A stretch of DNA of 64,000 nt from NCBI RefSeq assembly GCF_001654495.1, contig NZ_CP015849.1, positions 7,171,001 through 7,235,000 of the forward strand, given 5' to 3'. Shown in pieces: positions 58,476-64,000 of the stretch. This DNA comes from Streptomyces sp. SAT1 (lineage in GTDB: Bacteria; Actinomycetota; Actinomycetes; Streptomycetales; Streptomycetaceae). A program made the position numbers and the translations under genes. Numbering within the stretch: position 1 is the first letter of the stretch; every line of letters begins with the position of its first letter. A model generated the notes under the pieces. That model was not told the origin of the DNA and ran no database searches. It saw only the letters and a list, made by a program, of their open reading frames with translations.

Positions 58476-59163
58476 ACTTCGACATGGTGCTCGTCCTGTT
58501 CAAGACCCTCGGATACAACTTCAGCCCCCGCTTCCGAGACCTGGAGGACGAGCGGTTCTGGAGAGGCACCATGCCCGCCGTCGAGACCGGCACGTACGGC
58601 GCGGTGGAGAACCTGGCCCGCAACCGCGTGAACCTGAACAGGGTGATCACGCACTGACTGGACATGCTCAAGGTCGCCGGTTTCCTGGTCACCAACCAGA
58701 TCCGCGCCTACGGCCTGCTGCGCATGTTCGGCCGCGACGGCCGCCCGACCCTGCTCGGGGCGGCGTTCGCCGAGTATGGGCGGATCGCGAAGACCGAGCA
58801 CCTGCTGCGGGTGGTCCGGTCGACGACACCTACCGCCGTAGGCCGAGCGCGCTGAGTTGGTCCTTCCATCCCGTCGCGGTACGCCTGGCGGATGGTGCCG
58901 TGCTCGCCGTGGTACGGTCCCGGGCCAGCTCGTGGCGGGGCTCCTGCACGGTGAGCTGGCGGTTCATCTGACGGCTCCGCGCCGAGGGTCACGAGATCCG
59001 GGACGAGGACATCGCCCGCCTGTCCCCGCTCAAGCACCGCAACCTGGGCCTGCTCGGTCGCTACAGCTTCACCGCCAGTGTTCCGGCATGGTGCCCTGCG
59101 CCCACTGCGCGACCCGGCCGCGCCGGAGCTGGACGAAGACGAGGACGAGACGGCAGCGGACTG
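58476..59163 (+). pseudogene. Tn3-family transposase, rearranged
   Basis: From about 58476: FDMVLVLFKTLGYNFSPRFRDLEDERFW, VETGTYGAVENLARNRVNLNRVITH, then TGA at 58657 where Trp is expected. It continues DMLKVAGFLVTNQIRAYGLLRMFG, AAFAEYGRIAKTEHLLRVV and, after a shift, VDDTYRR. The next family block (QMNRQLTVQE to QLSALGL) is present but inverted (58840-58970). Beyond it the plus strand resumes with RLRAEGHEIRDEDIARLSPLKHRNLNLLGRYSF, lacking about 20 residues. It begins abruptly, so the N-terminal two thirds are lost. Non-functional. Confidence 0.88.
58840..58970 (-). other. 131-bp inverted segment within the Tn3 transposase
   Basis: The minus strand of this segment encodes QMNRQLTVQEPRHELARD, HGEHGTIRQAYRDGMEG and (after a shift) DQLSALGL, exactly the block missing between VDDTYRR and RLRAEGHE on the plus strand. 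Confidence 0.85.
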
Positions 59164-59337
59164 AAGCAGGGGCGTCAGCCGGGGCACCCGCGCAGGGTCG
59201 TACTGCTTGACCGCCCAAGGTGGCATTACCGGACCAAGGCGGCGTGGCGGCCCGTATCGCGGAGTCGTTGACACTGCACCGTGAGGGGAACACCGATCGG
59301 GCGGTGCTCCGGGCCCGTCCGGGGCAGGAGCACACGT

Positions 59338-60510
59338 ATGCATGCAATCTGGCACGCCTTGTCGATCACCGGATCCATGGCGTGGGAGATCGCCTGGGCT
59401 CTGATCCTGGGATTCACCCTGTCCGCCGTGGTTCAGGCCGTGGTCCGCAAGTCCACGGTGGTCTCTCTGCTGGGCGACGATCATCCGCGCACCGTGGCCA
59501 CCGCGACGGGACTGGGCATCGCCTCCTCGTCTTGTTCCTATGCCGCTGTTGCCCTGGCGCGTTCCCTGTTCCGCAAAGGCGCGGACTTCACCGCGGCGAT
59601 GTCCTTCGAGATCGCCTCCACCAACCTGGTGGTCGAACTCGGTGTCATCCTGGCTCTGCTCATGGGCTGGCAGTTCACCGCTGCCGAGTTCACTGGAGGC
59701 GCGATCATGATCACCGCCCTGGTGGTGTTGTTCCGTCTCTTCTTGCACGACCAACTGCTGCGCGGAGCCCGCGAGCAGGCCGAACGCGGGCTGGCCGGCT
59801 CCATGGAGGGCCATGCCGCGATGGACATGTCCGTCCAACGTGAGGGCTCCTTCGCCCGCAGGCTGTTCTCCGGCGCCGGACTCACCTCCGTCTCCCGCGT
59901 CTTCGTGATGGAGTGGGCGGCCATCGTGCGGGACCTCGTGATCGGCCTGCTCATCGCGGGCGCGATCGCCGCCTGGGTACCGGACTCGTTCTGGAGCGCC
60001 TTCTTCTTCGACGGCCATCCGCTGGCGTCGAAGCTGTGGGGGCCGCTGATCGGGCCGCTGGTGGCCATCGCCTCGTTCGTGTGCTCGGTCGGCAATGTGC
60101 CCCTCGCGGTCGTGCTGTGGAAGGGCGGCATCAGCTTCGGCGGCGTCGTGGCATTCCTCTTCGCCGACCTGCTGATCCTGCCGATCCTGAACATCTACCG
60201 GAGGTACTACGGCATCCGCATGGCCCTCTTCATCCTTGGCACCTTCTACACGGCCATGGTCCTGGCGGGATACATCGTCGAGTTCGCCTTCGGCGGCCTC
60301 GGCCTGGTTCCCGACCGCGCGGACGCCAACGTTCCCGACAGCGGAGTCAGCTGGAACTACACCACCTGGCTGAACATCGCCTTCATTGTGCTGGCCGTCA
60401 TCCTGATCACCCGATTCCTACGCACCGGCGGCAAGGACATGCTGGGCATGATGGGCGGAGCACCCGGCTCCAGCCACGACCGCACCAGGCCAGACGAGTC
60501 CCCTCACTAA
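59338..60510 (+). CDS. ArsP/YraQ-type membrane permease
   Basis: The product is 390 residues from the ATG at 59338, behind GCAGGAG; an upstream ATG at 59281 has no good site. About eight to ten helices are visible. GIASSSCSYAAVALARSLFRKGADF with the central Cys, TNLVVELGVILALLMG, and FVCSVGNVPLAVVLWKGGISFGGVVAFLFADLLILPI are typical of the DUF318/ArsP permease family. Family members export organoarsenicals or are found beside metal-resistance genes. No arsenic genes are present here. It is intact although next to a wrecked transposon, so may be cargo. Confidence 0.85.
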   Translation: MHAIWHALSITGSMAWEIAWALILGFTLSAVVQAVVRKSTVVSLLGDDHPRTVATATGLGIASSSCSYAAVALARSLFRKGADFTAAMSFEIASTNLVVELGVILALLMGWQFTAAEFTGGAIMITALVVLFRLFLHDQLLRGAREQAERGLAGSMEGHAAMDMSVQREGSFARRLFSGAGLTSVSRVFVMEWAAIVRDLVIGLLIAGAIAAWVPDSFWSAFFFDGHPLASKLWGPLIGPLVAIASFVCSVGNVPLAVVLWKGGISFGGVVAFLFADLLILPILNIYRRYYGIRMALFILGTFYTAMVLAGYIVEFAFGGLGLVPDRADANVPDSGVSWNYTTWLNIAFIVLAVILITRFLRTGGKDMLGMMGGAPGSSHDRTRPDESPH

Positions 60511-60762
60511 CAGTCAGTGGCCATACCCCGGGGACAGCTTCAGCCGTGCAGGAAACCGTCCCCGTGATCGGAGATGTGTGCCTTCGAAACGGTGAGGGCG
60601 CGCTGAGTATCTACGGGCGTCCCACTTCCGCAGCGGGCCAGTTCTGTTGCGGTACGCGCGGGGCCTGTTCCGGGAGGGACTTTCATGAGCCGTTCGGGGC
60701 TCAGGTCGGCAAAGCCCGCAAGTCTTGTACCCTGCGGAGTTGTGTCATTACTCACAGGGAGT

Positions 60763-61251
60763 GTGGATGGAGAGGGTGCCGACCTCGGTGTGGTGCGTCA
60801 GGCGGTGATCCTGGCCGGTGGTCTCACCACCGGCATGGCGGTACTCAAGGCCGATCACCCGGCCAACCAAACCATCGAGTCAGGTTTCCGGTCCCTGAAC
60901 ATTCCGGTGCCCGGCGTGATCCATGCACTGAGCGCCCGCGAGGCCGCCCTCGCCGGTGACGGGTCCACGGTCCGCTCCTTCAGGTCGGAGGTGCTGGGGA
61001 TGTGGAGCGGGTGGCAAGAGCCGGTCTCCACCGCCTTGCTCGGCAACTGGGCGGACCCTCTCTACGACCGAGGCTGCCTGACCCCTGATGCCCTGAGAAA
61101 GCTGAGGTCAGAGGTCAGCGTCATCAACCAGCAGCTCACCCGGTCTGGCGCCACAAGGTCGTCAGCCGGTCGTGGCTGCTGCTGGCCGCCGTGTCGGGCA
61201 CCCTCGAACACGGGCCCGCCCTCGGCGGCGGGCGTCAGGTCGGTCAGGTAG
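60763..61251 (+). CDS. Hypothetical protein, uncertain 3' end
   Basis: A GTG at 60763 behind CACAGGGA opens a frame of 162 residues. It reads like a folded protein to about residue 130 (VVRQAVILAGGLTTGMAVLKADHPANQTIESGFRSL, then RKLRSEVSVINQQLTR) and then becomes low in structure (GRGCCWPPC). It overlaps the minus-strand membrane protein ORF in its last part. Possibly truncated by a rearrangement near 61.15 kb. Not recognised. Confidence 0.35.
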   Translation: MDGEGADLGVVRQAVILAGGLTTGMAVLKADHPANQTIESGFRSLNIPVPGVIHALSAREAALAGDGSTVRSFRSEVLGMWSGWQEPVSTALLGNWADPLYDRGCLTPDALRKLRSEVSVINQQLTRSGATRSSAGRGCCWPPCRAPSNTGPPSAAGVRSVR

Positions 61252-61628
61252 GACGGCGAGGCGAGAAACACGGCCGGTGCCGCCCCGAGCAGGAACACCA
61301 CGGCCACGATGGCGACGCGCCCCCGGCGCAGCGCCGTCGGCCCGTACCACGGCGCCAGGACACAGCCGATGCCGTAGCAGGCGAGCAGACCAATCGCGAG
61401 CGAGGTGAGCGGGCCGGAGCCGGTGTGGTGCGCGATGCCTACGGCCCGTGCGATCAGGGCGAGGGACGCCATGACCGCGGCGACGGCCACGCTGCCCCGG
61501 GTCCGGCCGGAGTAACCGCTCGACGGGTCCTTCCCAAAACTCCAGTCCGGCCACTGGCCAACGGAGAACTCGTCCGGTTCGCGCGCCCCCGCGTCGGCCA
61601 TCGTACTCGGGGACGGCCGCCCGGTCAT
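61062..61628 (-). CDS. Hypothetical membrane protein
   Basis: The ORF is 188 residues from the ATG at 61628 (or from an ATG at 61601). After a polar, Pro/Ser-rich start there are three hydrophobic segments (VAVAAVMASLALIARAVGIA, LAIGLLACYGIGCVLAPWYG, RVAIVAVVFLLGAAPAVFLA). This is a common arrangement in small Streptomyces membrane proteins. The last 45 residues run antisense to the plus-strand hypothetical and are probably not original. No ribosome site is obvious. Confidence 0.45.
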   Translation of the reverse strand: MTGRPSPSTMADAGAREPDEFSVGQWPDWSFGKDPSSGYSGRTRGSVAVAAVMASLALIARAVGIAHHTGSGPLTSLAIGLLACYGIGCVLAPWYGPTALRRGRVAIVAVVFLLGAAPAVFLASPSYLTDLTPAAEGGPVFEGARHGGQQQPRPADDLVAPDRVSCWLMTLTSDLSFLRASGVRQPRS

Positions 61629-61679
61629 GCATGACAGATGGCATGGGTCCGGCGGGCGGGTTGGTGGTGGGATGAGGTC

Positions 61680-62153
61680 ATGTTGCACGCGAAGAGGAGC
61701 AATCCGTCGGGACAGGAGTACGAGGTCACCGAGGACAGCCGGGCGCTGACGACGTTCGCGCTGCGCGGAGGCCGCGTCGGTGCGCGCTTCACCCTGCACG
61801 GGGTCGACTACCTCGTCCGCACGCACCGCTTCAACGGTTCCTACGAACTGCTCGGCGCAGACGGGACGGTCGTCGCGACCACGAACCGGGTACGCCGAAG
61901 CTGGCACATGACGGGGCGGGTCATCCCGTTCTCCCGGACCGCAGCGGCGGACCGGGAGAACGCCATGCTCGACGGCGATGGTGAGCCCGCCGGCACCATC
62001 CGCCGCACCGGACATCTCCGCTCCGAGGCGACCGCCGACCTGCCGGGCCTGGATCCCGGGCTTTAGGTCTTCGCGGTCATCGTCGTGCTGCTGCGCGGGC
62101 GGCGCAAGCGCGCAGCGGCAGCCGTCCGGGCGGCCTCCCTCTCGGGTGGCTGA
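61680..62153 (+). pseudogene. LURP-one-related protein cut by a TAG codon
   Basis: From the ATG at 61680 the reading (EYEVTEDSRALTTFALRGGRVGARFTLHGVDYLVRTH, then LRSEATADLPGLDPGL) fits the LURP-one-like tubby-type family. A TAG at 62064-62066 stops it at 128 residues. The same frame continues VFAVIVVLLRGRRKRAAAAV to TGA at 62151, which is the expected C-terminal helix and basic tail. A C-to-T change of CAG would explain the stop. Confidence 0.65.
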
Positions 62154-62208
62154 CGCCAGGTCGGAGCGTGCCCACACCCACTGTCCCGGCAAAGCGAGGG
62201 GAATGATC

Positions 62209-63669
62209 ATGCGCAGGACCTGGCCGACGGTGCTCGCCATTATGATGGCGGCGGCGGTGACCTCGTGCACATCGCGGACGACCGCGGCGGACACGCCGTC
62301 CCGGCCACCGCTGCGGTGGGGCGAGTGCCCCGGCCCGGCGGAGGCGGCGCTGGAGTGCGCGAAGCTCGCGGTGCCGCTCGACTACCGCCACCCTCACGGG
62401 CGGACGATCGACGTCGAGGTGTCCCGTCTGCCGAGCGGGAAGCCGGCTGAGAAGCGCGGCGTGCTCCTGCTCAACCCCGGGGGCCCCGGCCTGCCCGGGC
62501 TCCACGTCCCCGTCCTGATGAAGCTGCCCGAGAAGGTGCGCGACCGCTACGACGTGATCGGGTTCGACCCACGCGGTGTCGGCCACAGCACCCCTCTGAG
62601 CTGTGGCTTCACCAGGGCCCAGGGTGAGGCGGCGGTTAACCCGCCCGACCCGGGCAGCGCGGCTGACGTGTCGAGGCAGGCCGCGGCCGCGAAGAGCCTT
62701 GCGGCACAGTGCACCACGGCGAGGACTGCGAACCTGCTGCCGTACATCACCACCGCGAACACCGCGCGGGACATGGACCGGATCCGAGCGGCCCTGGGCG
62801 TGCCGAGGATCTCGTACTACGGCGAGTCCTACGGCACCTACCTCGGCGCCGTGTACACCACCCTCTTCCCCGGCCACGGCGACCGCGTCGTGCTCGACAG
62901 CAGCCTGCCGCCCGAGGGCTACGACGTCGAGGCCCTGCGCGGCCAGGGCGCGGGCTTCGAGACGCGCTTCCCCGACTTCGCGGAGTTCGCCGCCGCACAC
63001 CGGCGATACCACCTGGGCAGCACACCGGCCGCGGTGCGCGAGAAGTACTTCCGGCTCGCCGCGCGCCTCGACGACAAGCCCGTACGGGGATACGACGGCA
63101 CGACGTTCCGCGTCGTCACCGCAGCGATGATCCGCGCGGACAGCGACCTCGCCGGCCTGGCCGCCATCTGGCACGCCCTGGACACGAACCAGCCGCCGCC
63201 GGGCTCCGCCGACCCCGGCGGCGGCGCGTACAGCGACAACTACCCCGCCGCCTACCTCGGGGTGATCTGCGGCGACTCCCACTGGCCGAAGGACCTCGCG
63301 ACCTATCGGCACAACGTCACGGTCGACCGCGTGCGCCACCCGATGTACGGCGCGTTCACCGCCAACATCCGGCCGTGCGCCTTCTGGCCCGCCCCCTCGG
63401 AGCCGAAGGTGAGGATCACCGATCGGGGACCCTCCGACGTGCTCATGGTGCAAAACCTCCGCGATCCGGCGACCCCGCTGCCCGGGGCGCTCCGCACGCG
63501 TCGGGCCCTCGGTGAACGGGCCCGGATGGTCACGATCGACCAGGGCGGTCACGTGGCCTACCTGTCGGGCGCGAACGCCTGCGGGAACGACGCCGTGAAC
63601 GACTACCTGGTCGCCGGGAGGCGACCTGCGCACGACACGTACTGCCCCGCCGCACAGCCGGTTCGATGA
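62209..63669 (+). CDS. Secreted alpha/beta hydrolase, tripeptidyl aminopeptidase (SlpD/TAP) type
   Basis: The product is 486 residues from the ATG at 62209 (an ATG two codons upstream is too close to GCGAGGGGA). A signal with a lipobox-like AVTSCTSR suggests a surface lipoprotein. The fold shows NPGGPGLPG (oxyanion), YYGESYGTYLGAVY with nucleophile Ser, QNLRDPATPLPGALRTR with the Asp, and DQGGHVAYLSGANAC with the His. These match Streptomyces mycelium-associated tripeptidyl aminopeptidases of clan SC (family S33). It probably trims N-terminal tripeptides or related amides. Confidence 0.9.
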   Translation: MRRTWPTVLAIMMAAAVTSCTSRTTAADTPSRPPLRWGECPGPAEAALECAKLAVPLDYRHPHGRTIDVEVSRLPSGKPAEKRGVLLLNPGGPGLPGLHVPVLMKLPEKVRDRYDVIGFDPRGVGHSTPLSCGFTRAQGEAAVNPPDPGSAADVSRQAAAAKSLAAQCTTARTANLLPYITTANTARDMDRIRAALGVPRISYYGESYGTYLGAVYTTLFPGHGDRVVLDSSLPPEGYDVEALRGQGAGFETRFPDFAEFAAAHRRYHLGSTPAAVREKYFRLAARLDDKPVRGYDGTTFRVVTAAMIRADSDLAGLAAIWHALDTNQPPPGSADPGGGAYSDNYPAAYLGVICGDSHWPKDLATYRHNVTVDRVRHPMYGAFTANIRPCAFWPAPSEPKVRITDRGPSDVLMVQNLRDPATPLPGALRTRRALGERARMVTIDQGGHVAYLSGANACGNDAVNDYLVAGRRPAHDTYCPAAQPVR

Positions 63670-63751
63670 CGGAGCCGGCACCGGTGCCTTAGGCCGGCTG
63701 TCGGGTCGGCGTGATCCAAACGACAGCCACCGAGGCGGGAGCCTCGCCGTA

Positions 63752-64000
63752 TCACCCGCGTATCACACAGAAGGGCCCTATGCGGTGAGGGTGTGGTTGA
63801 GGGATGGTGGCGGCGGTGCTGATGGTGCCGGGCATGAGGTGTCGGTAGGTCTTGAAGGTGACGTCGATGTTCTTGTGGCCCATCCATTCGGCGACGTCCG
63901 TGATGGGAATGTTGCGGGTGAGGCAATGGGAAGCGAAGAAGTGCCGGTAGCTGTAGATCACCATGCCGACAGGGATGTCGACTTCGCCGGCCTTCTTGAT
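63752..64000 (-). CDS. Tyrosine recombinase/integrase, C-terminal part
   Basis: The frame is open to the window edge. Visible residues include MVIYSYRHFFASHCLTRNIPITDVAEWMGHKNIDVTFKTYRHLMP. The Arg-His of SYRHFFAS, the His of MGHKN and the Tyr of FKTYRH match catalytic residues of a phage-type integrase. The gene reads leftward, with its 3' end at 63752, so an attachment site may lie just to its left; no tRNA gene was seen there. Confidence 0.85.
   Translation of the reverse strand: MKKAGEVDIPVGMVIYSYRHFFASHCLTRNIPITDVAEWMGHKNIDVTFKTYRHLMPGTISTAATIPQPHPHRIGPFCVIRG

Noticed and set aside
60540..60755. 71-residue minus-strand ORF
   Set aside because: A GTG start without ribosome site; lies between the permease stop and the next frame with no motif.
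63670..63751. tRNA gene as integrase attachment site
   Set aside because: No cloverleaf or conserved T-loop was found between the hydrolase and the integrase.

Overview
The window is high-GC actinobacterial DNA, almost certainly Streptomyces. Third codon positions are strongly G/C, GTG and TTG starts are common, Tat and lipoprotein leaders are frequent, and the gene families are typical of the genus: a SapT-like lanthipeptide, Pls/PosA-type synthetases, F420-type LLM oxidoreductases, GH92, GH114 and PRC-barrel/DUF2382 proteins. Everything here was read by eye. No database search was run, so family names come from recognised motifs.

Region 1 (1-2.4 kb) is the right end of a class I lanthipeptide cluster: the end of a LanB glutamylation domain that stops without an elimination domain (a split LanB), a 51-residue SapT-like precursor, an attenuator-like hairpin and LanC. 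Region 2 (2.4-10.5 kb) holds an AraC/TauE pair, a LysR/DoxX pair, a short-chain dehydrogenase (SDR) behind a striking palindrome, a secreted GH92 enzyme with Gln where the catalytic acid Glu is expected, and an LLM oxidoreductase. Region 3 (10.5-19.8 kb) is a sugar uptake and catabolism operon (binding protein, two permeases, PfkB kinase, GH4 glycosidase, Gfo/Idh oxidoreductase), with a secreted GH114 enzyme and a DeoR regulator next to it. Region 4 (19.8-29.7 kb) is a mixed set: NUDIX, FlK-like thioesterase, SGNH hydrolase with a ricin-type lectin domain, SDR, aldo-keto reductase, universal stress protein, lipoprotein, a decayed MFS exporter, XRE-cupin regulator, lipoprotein alpha/beta hydrolase and a decayed AraC gene.

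Region 5 (29.8-34.2 kb) is a coupled operon of GntR regulator, ADP-ribosylglycohydrolase-like protein (frameshifted as read), NCS1 permease and PfkB kinase. A (GTGTGC)8 repeat lies in the leader of the permease gene. It looks like uptake and phosphorylation of a ribosyl or nucleoside-like compound.

Region 6 (34.2-64 kb) has the look of an island. Wrecked IS701 and Tn3 transposases, truncated genes and a tyrosine-integrase end surround intact genes. Its core (40.3-54.0 kb) is the most interesting system: two tandem Pls/PosA-type synthetases (adenylation, carrier protein, then membrane helices alternating with hexapeptide-repeat domains), a BPL_N amidotransferase-like protein, a two-component system and an M1 metallopeptidase. 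Epsilon-poly-lysine producers pair a Pls synthetase with a polymer-degrading aminopeptidase, so I infer a cationic isopeptide polymer or related product with two different monomer pockets and its own degrading or self-protection peptidase. The promoters of the first synthetase and of the response regulator share a CTCAG-N6-CTCAG element; a third, inverted copy faces a small divergent ORF. This suggests the two-component system controls the cluster.

The right end (55-64 kb) carries a PQQ-like propeller protein, a frameshifted STAS protein, a Tn3 transposase wreck with an internal 131-bp inversion, an ArsP/YraQ-type permease, a small membrane protein, a LURP-one-like gene cut by a stop codon, a secreted tripeptidyl-aminopeptidase-type hydrolase and the integrase fragment.
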